64,000 nucleotides of DNA from positions 2,884,001-2,948,000 of the forward strand of contig NZ_CP097484.1 of assembly GCF_023546765.1 (NCBI RefSeq), given 5' to 3'. Numbering within the stretch: position 1 is the first letter of the stretch; the number at the start of each line of letters is the position of its first letter. The DNA is from Methylobacterium tardum. GTDB taxonomy: Bacteria; Pseudomonadota; Alphaproteobacteria; Rhizobiales; Beijerinckiaceae. Positions 8,739-19,347 of the stretch are shown one piece after another. The position numbers and the translations under genes are program-made. The notes below the pieces were generated by a model, which was not told the DNA's origin, did no database searches, and saw only the letters and a program-made list of their open reading frames with translations.

Positions 8739-9205
8739 GGGCCTATCTCGGCATCGGCAGCAATATCGGTGACATGGCCGCGATGCTGGACCGGGCTGTT
8801 GCGGGGCTCGCCGCCGTGCCGGGCATCGCAATCGTCGCGCGCTCGGCCGATTATCGCACGCCGCCCTGGGGCAAGACCGATCAGCCCTGGTTCCTCAACG
8901 GCGCCGTGGCAATCGACACGGACCTCGATCCGCATGGCCTGCTCGATGCCTGCCTGTCGGTGGAGCACGATCTCGGTCGCGTGCGCGAGGAGCGCTGGGG
9001 GCCGCGGGTCATCGACATCGATGTGCTGGCCTACGAGGGGGCCGCCGTCGAGGATGCGCGCCTCGTGCTGCCGCACCGCTACGTGCGCGAGCGCGCCTTC
9101 GTGCTGGTGCCGCTCGCCGAGATCGCTCCGGATCTCGTCATCGGCGGTGAGCGGGTGGTCGACGCCCTGGCGAAGCTCGACCGGAGCGGCATCGCGCCGG
9201 CCTGA
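8735..9205 (+). CDS. folK: 2-amino-4-hydroxy-6-hydroxymethyldihydropteridine pyrophosphokinase
   Basis: FolK transfers pyrophosphate from ATP to hydroxymethyl-dihydropterin, making the substrate of FolP. The 156-residue protein starts MRAYLGIGSNIGDM (the GSN motif) and includes YRTPPWGKTDQPWFLNGAVAI, the RVREERWGPRVIDIDVLAY signature and LPHRYVRERAFVLVPLAEI. It ends six bases from the end of the convergent xoxJ, so the two transcripts must meet here. Confidence 0.95.
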   Translation: MRAYLGIGSNIGDMAAMLDRAVAGLAAVPGIAIVARSADYRTPPWGKTDQPWFLNGAVAIDTDLDPHGLLDACLSVEHDLGRVREERWGPRVIDIDVLAYEGAAVEDARLVLPHRYVRERAFVLVPLAEIAPDLVIGGERVVDALAKLDRSGIAPA

Positions 9206-9211
9206 GGCCGC

Positions 9212-10056
9212 TCAGCGCTCGCCGGGCTCGGCCAGCTTGTTGTCTTCCTCGCCGAGGAGCGGCACGTCGTACGCGCGCAGCACCTGATCGATATCCGCCT
9301 TGCGCTTGCGCAGGACCATGTTCAGCGTGCGCTTCCAATCGTTCTCGCCGAGGCGGACGCCCATGGCGATCCGATAGGCCATCGGCGGCCGCTCGGGCTC
9401 CTTGAGCAGCGGCACCACGCTCATGGCCGTCCCAGACTGCTTGGCGAGCCAGCCCGCGGCCGGTCCCCAGAGCACGGCGGCGTCGATCTCCTTGGCGGCG
9501 AGGGCCGCGATGATCTCGGCTGCGACCGTCTGATGCTTGCGGGAGGGGTCGAGCTGATACGGCGCGTAGGCCTTCATGCTGGACACGAGGCCCAACTCGC
9601 CCATTCGGTTCACCGGCGGGGTTCCCGCGATGACACCGATGCTCTTGCCCTTCAGGCGCGCGTCATCGAGGCCGGTCACGCCGTCGAATTCCCCGGCACG
9701 GGTGACCAGCGTGTAGGCGGACCGGTAATAGGGATTGGTGGTCTGGACGAGGTCGCTGCCGAAGGCCTGCCCATGATCAGGTCGCAGAGGCCGGTCCCGA
9801 GCGTGTTGCGCACGAAACCCGGGCCCTGAGTCAGCCAGTAATAGCGGACCTTCACCTTCAGTTCGTCGGCAATGATCGCCGCGATCTTGTTCTCGAAGCC
9901 GTCCTCCTTGCGTTCGGAGAACGGCATGTTGCCCGGATCCCCGCAGACGCGCAGCACGTCCGTGGTGACCATATCCGGCAGATGCTGGGCGAGCGCTCCC
10001 TGCGCCCCGGTCAGAGACAGGGCACAGAGAGCGACGATCCGGGCAAAAGACGACAT
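9212..10056 (-). pseudogene. xoxJ: XoxJ periplasmic solute-binding-like protein, interrupted by a frameshift
   Basis: XoxJ is a periplasmic substrate-binding-protein-like partner of the XoxF methanol dehydrogenase, thought to help its maturation or activation. The N-terminal part (signal peptide from ATG 10056, then VCGDPGNMPFSERKEDGFENK and GLCDLIMG) and the C-terminal part (SDLVQTTNPYYRSAYTLVTR to the stop) lie in different frames. They join if one base is added near 9765-9772, after the codons for LIMG. With that base the protein would be about 281 residues, the normal size. The ATG overlaps the xoxG stop by one base. Either the gene is broken or the sequence lacks one base; the good preservation of both halves favours the second or a very recent loss. 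Confidence 0.85.
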
Positions 10057-10670
10057 CAGCCGCCCATGCATTCCTTCTCGGCCTTCTTGGCAGATTCAGG
10101 CTTGTCCTCGTGCTCGGAAGGACGGATGCGCCCAATCGCTCCGGCGGCGCGCGCCTTCAGATAGACGTAGAGATCGTCCGAGTAGCACATGACGTTCTTG
10201 TTGTCGCCGAAGGCCGGCATGACCTTCTGCTCGGCGGCGTTCACGTCCTGCTTGCCGCCCACCAGAATGCCGATGAACTCCTCGTAGGAGAGGTGCTTCA
10301 GCGAGTCCTTGAGCGCGGGCGCATAGGTCGAGCCCATGCCGTCCGGGCCGTGGCAGACGTGGCACTCGGCGTGATAGCGCCGGTATCCTGAGTAGGTGTA
10401 CCAGTCGAGCTTCTTGCCCTCCTGGGTCACGTGGAACGTCGGGTGGCCGTCGGCGTCCGTGTACTTGCCGTCCTCGTTCTTCACGGCGGCATCCTGCTTC
10501 AGGAGCTTCTCGTCCTGCTCGGCAGTCTTGTCGTTCGCGTTGAGCGAGTTGGCGAGGGCGGGGTCGGCAGCGGGCTTGGCATCCTCAGCATGTACGGCAA
10601 CCGAAGAGACGGTCGCTAGGGCGAGGGCGGCGATAACCGGCCGCGTTACAATCTTGCTGAGGTTGAGCAA
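10056..10670 (-). CDS. xoxG: XoxG, cytochrome c electron acceptor of XoxF
   Basis: This 204-residue exported cytochrome c takes electrons from the lanthanide methanol dehydrogenase. It has a signal peptide ending near VAVHAED, a charged Lys/Asp/Glu-rich N-terminal extension, a single heme-binding motif CHVCH at residues 103-107, and a likely axial methionine in KVMPAFGDN. An extra cysteine pair (VMCYSDD and KECMGG) lies near the C terminus. It is 134 bases downstream of xoxF and overlaps xoxJ, the usual xoxFGJ order. Confidence 0.95.
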   Translation of the reverse strand: MLNLSKIVTRPVIAALALATVSSVAVHAEDAKPAADPALANSLNANDKTAEQDEKLLKQDAAVKNEDGKYTDADGHPTFHVTQEGKKLDWYTYSGYRRYHAECHVCHGPDGMGSTYAPALKDSLKHLSYEEFIGILVGGKQDVNAAEQKVMPAFGDNKNVMCYSDDLYVYLKARAAGAIGRIRPSEHEDKPESAKKAEKECMGG

Positions 10671-10804
10671 CGCATGTGTCTCCCTGGATCGAGGCCCTTC
10701 GTCTCCCTCCGAGCCGTAGCCTCTTGCGAGAAAGTCTAATCACAAGGATGCCGGCGCGGGAACCCGCGCCGGCACCGATTTTCACAGGTGGACCCTGCGG
10801 CCGA

Positions 10805-12610
10805 TTAGTTCGGCAGAGCGAAGACCGTCAGCTGACCGCCGAGGTTGGTGTACTGCGACAGAGCCGCGTAGCCACCCACCGCGCCGAGGCCGGCGTTCGG
10901 GTCGGTCAGGCCGGCCGCGAGGCCGATGCCGGCCCAGCCGCCGACGCCCGAGAGGACGCCCACGTACTGCTTGCCCTTGTGCTGGTAGGTCATCACGTTG
11001 CCGATGATGCCCGACGGGGTCTTGAACTTGAACAGCTCCTTGCCGCTCTTGTCGCCGACCGCCTTCAGGTAACCCTCAAGCGTGCCGTAGAACACCACGT
11101 CGCCGGCGGTGGCCAGAGCGCCGGACCACACCGAGAACTGCTCGGCGTTGGACCACTTGATCTTGCCGTTGACGCCATCCCACGCGATGAAGTTGCCCAT
11201 GCCGCCGTGCGAGTTCGGGGCCGGGTACATCGAGAGGGTCGCACCGACGTAGGGCTGGCCCGGGGTGTAGGTCACCCGGAACGGCTCGTAGTCCATGCAG
11301 ACGTGGTTGGTGGGCACGTAGAACAGGTTGGTCTTCGGCGAGAAGGCCGCAGGCTGCTGATCCTTCGACCCGAGGGCCGCCGGGCAGATGCCCTTGGAGT
11401 TGGTGTCCTCACCATTCTGCTCGGTCGAGTACTTCGACACGACCAGCGGCCGGCCGTAGTTCTTCGAGCCCTTGTCCATGTCGACCTTGGACGCCCAGTT
11501 CACGGCCGGGTCGTACTTCTCGGCGACGAGCAGGGTGCCGTCCGCGCGGTTCAGCGTGTAGCCGAAGCCGTTGCGGTCGAAGTGGGTCAGGAGCGGCTGC
11601 TCCTTGCCGTCAACCTTCTGATCCGTGAGGATCATCTCGTTGATGCCGTCGTAGTCCCACTCGTCGTGGGGGGTCATCTGGTAGACCCACTTGGCGACGC
11701 CGGTATCCGGGTTACGCGCCCAGATGGTCATCGACCACTTGTTGTCGCCCGGACGCTGCTTCGGGTTCCAGGTCGAGGGGTTGCCCGAGCCGTAGTACAT
11801 CAGGTCGAGCTTGGGATCGTAGGAGAACCAGCCCCAGGTGCAGCCGCCGCCGGTCTTCCACTGATCGCCTTCCCAGGTCTTCAGCGAGGAGTCCTTGCCG
11901 ACCGGCTTGCCGAGCGAGGTGGTCTTCTCCGGGTCGACCAGCATCTGGTCGTCCGGGCCCTCGGAGTAGCCGCGCCACACCTTCTTGCCGGTCTTCAGGT
12001 CGTAGGCGGTGACGTGGCACTGCACGCCGAACTCGCCGCCCGAGATGCCGACGATGACCTTGTCCTTGACCGGCAGAACCGTCGCGGTGTTGGTCTCGCC
12101 CTTCTTCGGGTCGCCGTTCACGACCGACCAGTTGACCTTGCCGGTCTTGGCATCGAGCGACACGAGGGTGGTGTCGGCCTGGTGCAGGAGGATCGCGCCG
12201 TCGGCGTAGGCCAGACCGCGGTTGACCGTGTCACAGCACATGACCGGGATCACGGACGGATCCTGCTTCGGCTCGTACTTCCAGAGGATCTTCGCCTCGT
12301 GGTCGAGGTCGAGGGCGTACACGATGTTCGGGAACGGCGTGTGCACGTACATGACGTTGCCGACGACGAGCGGCGAGCCCTCGTGGCCACGCAGAACGCC
12401 GGTCGAGAAGGTCCAGGCGACCTGGAGGTTCTTCACGTTCGACGCGTTGATCTGATCGAGCTTCGAGTAACGCGTATTCGCGTAATCGACCGTCTGAAGC
12501 ACCTGCTCCGCCGGGTTGGCGATGCCCTTCATGACGCTTTCGTTGGCCAGCGCCGGCGCGGCGACAGCCGCGACACCCGCGCCGAGCGCAAGGAGATGTA
12601 CCGCTCTCAT
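10805..12610 (-). CDS. xoxF: XoxF, lanthanide-dependent PQQ methanol dehydrogenase
   Basis: XoxF oxidises methanol in the periplasm using PQQ and a lanthanide ion. The 601-residue precursor has a signal peptide (cut after about residue 22, ALA-NESV) and an eight-bladed propeller. Key residues are the vicinal disulfide Cys125-Cys126, metal ligands Glu193 and Asn277, catalytic Asp319 and the extra Asp321 in DEWDYDG that marks lanthanide enzymes (an alanine in calcium-type MxaF). The ATG at 12610 follows a GGAGGA ribosome site at 7 bases and gives the family length. PQQ is supplied by the operon at 2.7-7.4 kb. Confidence 0.97.
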   Translation of the reverse strand: MRAVHLLALGAGVAAVAAPALANESVMKGIANPAEQVLQTVDYANTRYSKLDQINASNVKNLQVAWTFSTGVLRGHEGSPLVVGNVMYVHTPFPNIVYALDLDHEAKILWKYEPKQDPSVIPVMCCDTVNRGLAYADGAILLHQADTTLVSLDAKTGKVNWSVVNGDPKKGETNTATVLPVKDKVIVGISGGEFGVQCHVTAYDLKTGKKVWRGYSEGPDDQMLVDPEKTTSLGKPVGKDSSLKTWEGDQWKTGGGCTWGWFSYDPKLDLMYYGSGNPSTWNPKQRPGDNKWSMTIWARNPDTGVAKWVYQMTPHDEWDYDGINEMILTDQKVDGKEQPLLTHFDRNGFGYTLNRADGTLLVAEKYDPAVNWASKVDMDKGSKNYGRPLVVSKYSTEQNGEDTNSKGICPAALGSKDQQPAAFSPKTNLFYVPTNHVCMDYEPFRVTYTPGQPYVGATLSMYPAPNSHGGMGNFIAWDGVNGKIKWSNAEQFSVWSGALATAGDVVFYGTLEGYLKAVGDKSGKELFKFKTPSGIIGNVMTYQHKGKQYVGVLSGVGGWAGIGLAAGLTDPNAGLGAVGGYAALSQYTNLGGQLTVFALPN

Positions 12611-12799
12611 GGGTTCCTCCGACAAGTCTTTGAGTGTTTTCGCGACACGTCTAGAGAGTGGCGTCGCTAGGACTCCGACCTGACTGTTTGCGACAGGGAT
12701 GGACGCCTCGGTAGCGGGCATAGTGGACTTCGAGGAGATCTGCAGATCCCCTAGCCAGGAACCGCCATCCCTGAGGCGGTCCCCTCGAAACCGAGGCTT
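12611..12799 (-). promoter_or_regulatory. Structured xoxF leader with nested inverted repeats
   Basis: The roughly 190 bases before xoxF contain several inverted repeats. ACCGAGG (12790-12796) pairs with CCTCGGT (12706-12712); CCTCGAA (12783-12789) pairs with TTCGAGG (12729-12735); the adjacent CCTCG-AAAC-CGAGG (12783-12796) can instead form a local hairpin; ACCGCC/GGCGGT form a stem at 12762-12781; and GATCTGCAGATC at 12737-12748 is a perfect 12-base palindrome. Some of these pairings exclude each other, as expected for a switching leader or an overlapping set of operators. The function is not known. Confidence 0.4.
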
Positions 12800-12805
12800 G
12801 GACGG

Positions 12806-12833
12806 ACCTTAAGAGATTTTTGAGCGCCGTCAA
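12806..12833 (-). promoter_or_regulatory. xoxF: Candidate xoxF promoter
   Basis: On the minus strand TTGACG (12833-12828) and TAAGGT (12811-12806) are separated by 16 bases, resembling -35 and -10 boxes of the main sigma factor. Transcription would start near 12799, which places the whole nested-repeat region in the transcript. The boxes are imperfect, so this is tentative. Confidence 0.35.
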
Positions 12834-13319
12834 CTCGCTGTTCCATGCTCGACGTCCCTTGGTGAAAGCTTCTTTTCGCGTGACAGAAGCATGGCGAATG
12901 TCATTCTCCTGCGAAAAGAAATGGTGCGGCGCACAAATAGCCGGACGTTCTTTTCGAAGCCTTTCACGGCGACGTGAGCCGTTTGCATGCAGATCTTGCA
13001 GGCGAGGAAGCTTTGCTGATCCAGCCTATGCGCCGATGGCGGGCGTTGCTGGTGTAGGAGGGTTGTCGGAGCAGGATTGAAGACCGCAACGCGGTATCGC
13101 GGAGCGAGGGGACAATCGGGATCCGAAGCGCCGGCCGCCCGTGCGCCGTGTCGCCGCATCTCCGTCAAGGTAGGGATCTCAACAGCGTCTAAGCGGTTTG
13201 CGCGCGACAAATTGCCAGATCATCCCGGAAAAGGGCTGGCTCTGCCGTGCTGCGCCCCGGCTGGGCGACTCGGAAACCGTCCTTGTCGAGTCGCACGACG
13301 GCTCGGAGCAGAGCGGAAA
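12834..13319. other. Intergenic region upstream of the xoxF promoter
   Basis: About 490 bases hold no gene that I can support; the open frames on both strands have poor composition, and none shows a known domain. The stretch 12850-12990 is lower in GC than the surroundings. It may carry distal regulatory sites for xoxF, but no specific motif stands out. Confidence 0.4.
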
Positions 13320-13607
13320 TTACAGGCTCCCGACCGGTCCTGTGCTCTCGAATTCCGCGACATCCTCCACGAGGTCGGTCAGCGAGATGGCGAGACGCCG
13401 TCCGTTCGCGAGACGGAGTTGCGCATCCGGTTCGATCCAGATCGGCCTGAGGTTGGAATGACTGCCGTGCAGCGTGCCGTACGCCACAACGCCGTCGGCG
13501 CGCCGCTCGATCACCACACGGTAGCGGACGCGCACGGATCCGCACCCGTCAGCGGAAACCAGCCCACGGCCGGCCAGCGTCTTCAGAACTTCGTTCGGCT
13601 CGAACAT
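13320..13607 (-). CDS. Conserved small protein of unknown function
   Basis: The 95-residue product starts MFEPNEVLKTLAGRGLVS and contains VRVRYRVVIERRADGVVAYGTLHG, with a balanced soluble composition and good codon bias. It has no signal peptide or membrane segment. I do not recognise the family; the alternating charged and hydrophobic strands suggest a small beta-rich domain. No clear ribosome site precedes the ATG, and a strong hairpin lies 17 bases upstream. Confidence 0.65.
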   Translation of the reverse strand: MFEPNEVLKTLAGRGLVSADGCGSVRVRYRVVIERRADGVVAYGTLHGSHSNLRPIWIEPDAQLRLANGRRLAISLTDLVEDVAEFESTGPVGSL

Positions 13608-13623
13608 ACGCGCGACGCTTGGG

Positions 13624-13660
13624 CGGGACTAAGCGGCAATCCCATTGCCATTTAGTCCCG
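13624..13660 (-). promoter_or_regulatory. Near-perfect 37-base hairpin between rnd and the small gene
   Basis: CGGGACTAA (13624-13632) pairs with TTAGTCCCG (13652-13660), and inside it GGCAAT pairs with ATTGCC around a three-base loop, leaving only a two-base internal mismatch. It lies 73 bases after rnd and 17 bases before the start at 13607. There is no T run, so it is not a classical terminator; control of the downstream start or mRNA end protection is possible. Confidence 0.5.
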
Positions 13661-13732
13661 GTCCGCAGGCAAGTCACGCTTGCAGGCTTGGCACGCCGTA
13701 TCGCCGGGAGGATCCTGTCATGCGGCGGTGGC

Positions 13733-14905
13733 TCAGACGTCGCTGTGTGCCGAGGGCTCAAGGGCACGAACGACGATACGGCCCGCCTCCACGGACAGCG
13801 CCAGCCGCCCCTGTTTCAAGGCCAAGGCCCTGTCCCCGAACAGGCTCCGCCGCCAGCCCTGAAGGGCCGGAACGTCGGCAGCATCGTCGTCGGCAATCGC
13901 TTCCAGATCGCCGACCGTGCCGATGATCTTGGGCGCGACGCCCTCAGCCTCGCACACCGCCTTCAGGAGGACCTTGAGAAGCTCCACGATCGCGCCGTTG
14001 CCGCCGCTCCGGCGCACGCGCTCCGGAAGACGGATGTCACTGGTGTCGCGCGACAGCCCGCGCTCGACGGCCGCGACGATGTCGGCCCCCGTGCGCGAGC
14101 GCTCGAAGCCCGCCGGGATCGTTCGCAGCCGGGCCAGGGCCTCCGCGCTCCGAGGCGCCGCCGAAGCCACGTCGATCACGGCCTCATCTTTCAGGATTCG
14201 CCCGCGCGGGACATTGCGCGCCTGGGCCTCGCTCTCGCGCCAAGCGGCGACTTCCATCAGCACGGCGATCTCGCGAGGCTTGCGCATCCGGCCGGCCAAG
14301 CGGCGCCAGGCTTGCGCCGGATCGGCCCGGTAGGTCTCGGGCGAGGTCAGCACGGCCATTTCCTCGTCGAGCCAAGCACCGCGATCCGTGCGCAGCAGCT
14401 CGGCGACGAGAACCTCGTAGACCTTCACCAGATGGGTGACGTCCGACAGCGCATACGTGAGCTGCGCGTCGGAGAGCGGCCGCCGTGACCAGTCCGTGAA
14501 GCGGGAGGACTTGTCGATCTTGGCCTTGGCCACGTCGTTGACGAGCTGCTCGTAGGAAACCGAGTCGCCGTAGCCGCACACCATCGCGGCGACCTGCGTG
14601 TCGAAGAATGGGTGCGGCAGAAGTCCGCCGATCAGCCAGATGATCTCGAGATCCTGGCGCGCGGAATGGAAAACCTTCACGACGCGCTCGTCGGCCATGA
14701 GGTCAATGAACGGCTGCAGATCGAGCCCGGGTGCCAGCGGGTCGATCAGAACTGCGGAGCCGTCCGGAGCCGCCATCTGGATCAGGCAGAGCTTCGGGTA
14801 GTACGTCGTCTCACGCATGAACTCCGTGTCGACGGTTACGAAGGGCTGCTCGGCCAGCTGGGTGCAGATTTCGCGCAGCGTGTCGGTCGTGGTGATCAGG
14901 TCCAT
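13733..14905 (-). CDS. rnd: Ribonuclease D
   Basis: RNase D is a 3'-5' exoribonuclease that trims tRNA precursors. The 390-residue protein has the DEDD exonuclease domain at residues 1-180: [11 protein letters not shown] (first Asp and Glu), [12 protein letters not shown] (second Asp), and [16 protein letters not shown] (third Asp in the DEDDy-type region), followed by an HRDC-type helical domain (about 205-290: [18 protein letters not shown]). The ATG at 14905 starts exactly at the domain; the frame continues upstream without good start context. It lies downstream of a WYL-like gene on the same strand. Confidence 0.93.
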   Translation of the reverse strand: MDLITTTDTLREICTQLAEQPFVTVDTEFMRETTYYPKLCLIQMAAPDGSAVLIDPLAPGLDLQPFIDLMADERVVKVFHSARQDLEIIWLIGGLLPHPFFDTQVAAMVCGYGDSVSYEQLVNDVAKAKIDKSSRFTDWSRRPLSDAQLTYALSDVTHLVKVYEVLVAELLRTDRGAWLDEEMAVLTSPETYRADPAQAWRRLAGRMRKPREIAVLMEVAAWRESEAQARNVPRGRILKDEAVIDVASAAPRSAEALARLRTIPAGFERSRTGADIVAAVERGLSRDTSDIRLPERVRRSGGNGAIVELLKVLLKAVCEAEGVAPKIIGTVGDLEAIADDDAADVPALQGWRRSLFGDRALALKQGRLALSVEAGRIVVRALEPSAHSDV

Positions 14906-14992
14906 ACGTCGGCTATACGCAACCGCCGCGGCCCTGGGGAGTGATCCGCGCGCAGGTCCCCATCTTTCCGACATCGGGTGTCAGAATACCGA

Positions 14993-15349
14993 TCATGCCG
15001 GCCCGGCCATGACGGCCCGACGGCGGGCCCGGGATTGCCGCCGAATGCGCAGCGCGTCGGCGCGGCGTTGCGCCTCGGCGCGTCCCAGGAGCCGGTCGAG
15101 GATGCCCGTTTCGATGCGCTCCCCCGTCGCACCGTCCGTGAGGCGACGGATACGGTCGACACGGAAACCGCGATAGCCGCCCCGTCGGGCGTCAATTCCG
15201 CCGAGCAGGGTCCTGCCCAGCCCGAGCTTCAACTCGCGAGCGTCCAGCGACCGGTTGCTCCACGCACCGGTGGCATCTTCGTAGACGAGGTCGAAATGGC
15301 CATCGAGCGGCAGCGTCCGCCACACGCTCGGTGCCGTCTCGAACGTCAT
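14993..15349 (-). CDS. Small WYL-domain-like protein
   Basis: The 118-residue product contains HFDLVYEDATGAWSNRSLD and YRGFRVDRIRRLTD, a pattern close to the core of WYL ligand-sensing domains, which often regulate transcription or defence genes. No helix-turn-helix is present before it, so it would be a stand-alone domain. The tail is very Arg-rich (RRADALRIRRQSRARRR), which could bind nucleic acid. The ATG at 15349 follows GGAGG by 11 bases; ATGs at 15391-15400 are alternatives. It is 87 bases upstream of rnd and divergent from aspS. Confidence 0.65.
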   Translation of the reverse strand: MTFETAPSVWRTLPLDGHFDLVYEDATGAWSNRSLDARELKLGLGRTLLGGIDARRGGYRGFRVDRIRRLTDGATGERIETGILDRLLGRAEAQRRADALRIRRQSRARRRAVMAGPA

Positions 15350-15502
15350 GTCCCGTCGGCCCTCCGGCTGGGAAAAAGCGTTGTGATTCATGCACATCAT
15401 ATGGGGATGAGCAGCGCTTTCCGGTAGACCGGAGGCGCGGCGCGGCGCCGTTCTTGCGGCCATTGCGGACGCCCTGCGCTTGACTTGGGGGGCCTCGCGT
15501 GA

Positions 15503-17380
<1,878 letters not shown>

Positions 17381-17401
17381 GGCGGCGCGATCCGCCGCCC
17401 G

Positions 17402-18274
17402 GTGCCGAGTCTCGTCGCGATCGTCGTCGCGCATGACAGCGCCGACATGCTGCCCGGCTGCCTCGCGGCGCTTGCCGGGCAGCACGTGCCGGCGATCGTG
17501 GTCGACAATGCCAGCCGGGATGCCTCCGCTTCGGTCGCGGAGGCGGCCGGCGCGCAGGTGATCCGCAACGCCCGCAACGAGGGCTACGGCCGCGCCAACA
17601 ACCGGGGCGTCCGCGCTGCCGTGACGGCGGAACACGTGCTTATCGTCAACCCGGACGTGATCCTGCGCCCGGGGGCCGTGAACGCGCTGCTGGACGCGGC
17701 CCGATCCTGGCCGGATGCGGGCCTGCTGGCCCCGCGCCTCGCCGAACCCGACGGACGCTTCTTCTTCCAGGCGCGCTCGCTGCTGGCGCCCTATCTTACA
17801 AATCCGTCCGGCCGGCTCGCGCTGCCGCAGGGCGATGCCTGCGCGCCGTTCCTCTCCGGGGCCTGCCTGATGATGCCGCGCGCCCTGTTCCTCGACCTCG
17901 GCGGTTTCGACGAGAACATCTTCCTGTTCTACGAGGATGACGACCTGTGCCGGCGCGTCGCCGATCGCGGTCGTGCCCTGATCCATGTCCACCGCGCCCA
18001 AGCGTTGCATGGTCGCGGCCGGTCGTCGGCGCCCGAGCCGGGACGGGTGTTTCGCGCGCGCTGGCATCAGGCATGGTCGCGCGCCTATGTCAGCCGGAAA
18101 TACGGCCTACCGGACCCGAGCCTCGCCGCGTTGGCGGCCAATGTGCCGAAGGCGCTGCTGTCCGGGCTGGTCCTGCGTCGGGCGGGACTGGAGCGCTACG
18201 GCGGCTCGGCCGCGGGCGCCCTCGCCTTCCTGCGAGGCCGGACCGCGCTGGCCCGTGAGGGCCTGACCGGATGA
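17402..18274 (+). CDS. Family 2 glycosyltransferase
   Basis: The 290-residue protein belongs to the rhamnosyltransferase-like GT2 group. It begins SLVAIVVAHDSADML and shows IVVDNASRDAS, NEGYGRANNRGVR, the DxD-like VNPDV and the acceptor region GGFDENIFLFYEDDDLCRRV. Such enzymes act at the inner face of the membrane on polysaccharide or lipid acceptors; the sugar cannot be told. A GTG start 21 bases after aspS is used, with a small GC hairpin between. The stop overlaps the next gene, an acyltransferase. Confidence 0.88.
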   Translation: MPSLVAIVVAHDSADMLPGCLAALAGQHVPAIVVDNASRDASASVAEAAGAQVIRNARNEGYGRANNRGVRAAVTAEHVLIVNPDVILRPGAVNALLDAARSWPDAGLLAPRLAEPDGRFFFQARSLLAPYLTNPSGRLALPQGDACAPFLSGACLMMPRALFLDLGGFDENIFLFYEDDDLCRRVADRGRALIHVHRAQALHGRGRSSAPEPGRVFRARWHQAWSRAYVSRKYGLPDPSLAALAANVPKALLSGLVLRRAGLERYGGSAAGALAFLRGRTALAREGLTG

Positions 18275-19347
18275 GCGCGCCGACGATTGCGATTGCGCTG
18301 GAACGCGGGCGCAACGGCTTCACCGGCCTGAGACTGATGCTGGCTCTGGCCGTCGTGGTGTCCCACGCGTTCAGCGTCACGACCGGCGCATCCGGCGACG
18401 AGCCCCTCGCCCGGCTCACCGGCTACACGCTGGGCGAGCACGCGGTGAACGGCTTCTTCGCCGTGTCGGGCTTCCTGGTCACGATGAGCTGTGACCGCCG
18501 CGGCATCCGGGACTACGCCCTCGCCCGGACCCTGCGGATCCTGCCCGGATTGGTTGCCGCGACGCTCGTGGTGTCGCTGGGGCTCGGCGCGGCGCTGACG
18601 CGCCTGCCCGTCGCCGAGTACCTGCGCGATCCCGCCCTGTGGTCGTTCATCCGCGGGACGCTGACGACCTTCAAGAGCAACGCCGCCCTCCCTGGCGTCT
18701 TCGAATCCAATCCCTACCGGGCTCCCCTCGGCACGGTGTGGACGCTCAAGTATGAGGTGCTGTGCTACCTCGGCGTCCTCGTCGCTGCCCTGTGCGGCCT
18801 TCTCCGGCGCCGGTGGTCGGCGCTCCTGATCGTGGCCGGGCTGGCACTCGCCCTGTCGATCGTCGCCGGCCTGCGCGGCCCCGATCTGCCGAAGGGCACG
18901 GAGACCGCCCTGCGCCTGCCGTTGATCTTCGCGGGCGGCGCGGCCCTGTATCTCTGGCGCGCACGCCTGCGTATCTCGGGCGCCGCCCTCGCCTGCCCCG
19001 CCTTCGGCGCCTTCATCCTCGCGCGGACGCCGGCCTACCCGGCCCTCCTGTTCCTGGCGGAAGCCTACGGCGCGGTCTGGCTCGCCGTCGGACCGATGGC
19101 GCGCAGGCTGTTCGATCCGCCGGCCGACCTGTCCTACGGGATCTATCTCTATGGCTGGCCGATCCAGCAGAGCCTGCACGTCCTGTGGCCGCAGGCTTCC
19201 GGGTTGGCCCTCCTGATCCCGGCACTCGGCCTGACGCTGCCTGTGGCGACCCTGTCTTGGTATGGAATCGAGCGGCCCGCGCTGGCGTTGAAGGCACGGG
19301 CGCTCGGGCGACGGCGCCTGGGCACGATCGAGCCGGCCGGGCCGTGA
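18271..19347 (+). CDS. Acyltransferase 3 family membrane protein
   Basis: This 358-residue protein has about ten membrane segments and the features of acyltransferase-3 enzymes, which acetylate surface polysaccharides: NGFTGLRLMLALAVVVSHAF near the N terminus (conserved His), GEHAVNGFFAVSGFLVTMS, TVWTLKYEVLCYL and DLSYGIYLYGWPIQQ. It overlaps the glycosyltransferase by four bases and the next small gene by four bases, so the three form an operon for cell-surface glycan modification by inference. Confidence 0.9.
   Translation: MSAPTIAIALERGRNGFTGLRLMLALAVVVSHAFSVTTGASGDEPLARLTGYTLGEHAVNGFFAVSGFLVTMSCDRRGIRDYALARTLRILPGLVAATLVVSLGLGAALTRLPVAEYLRDPALWSFIRGTLTTFKSNAALPGVFESNPYRAPLGTVWTLKYEVLCYLGVLVAALCGLLRRRWSALLIVAGLALALSIVAGLRGPDLPKGTETALRLPLIFAGGAALYLWRARLRISGAALACPAFGAFILARTPAYPALLFLAEAYGAVWLAVGPMARRLFDPPADLSYGIYLYGWPIQQSLHVLWPQASGLALLIPALGLTLPVATLSWYGIERPALALKARALGRRRLGTIEPAGP

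Noticed and set aside
10676..12670. A 664-residue open frame opposite xoxF
   Set aside because: It mirrors xoxF; no signal, domain or ribosome site supports it.
12830..13210. A 126-residue minus-strand frame upstream of xoxF
   Set aside because: No domain, no ribosome site and mixed codon use; it lies over the likely xoxF regulatory region.
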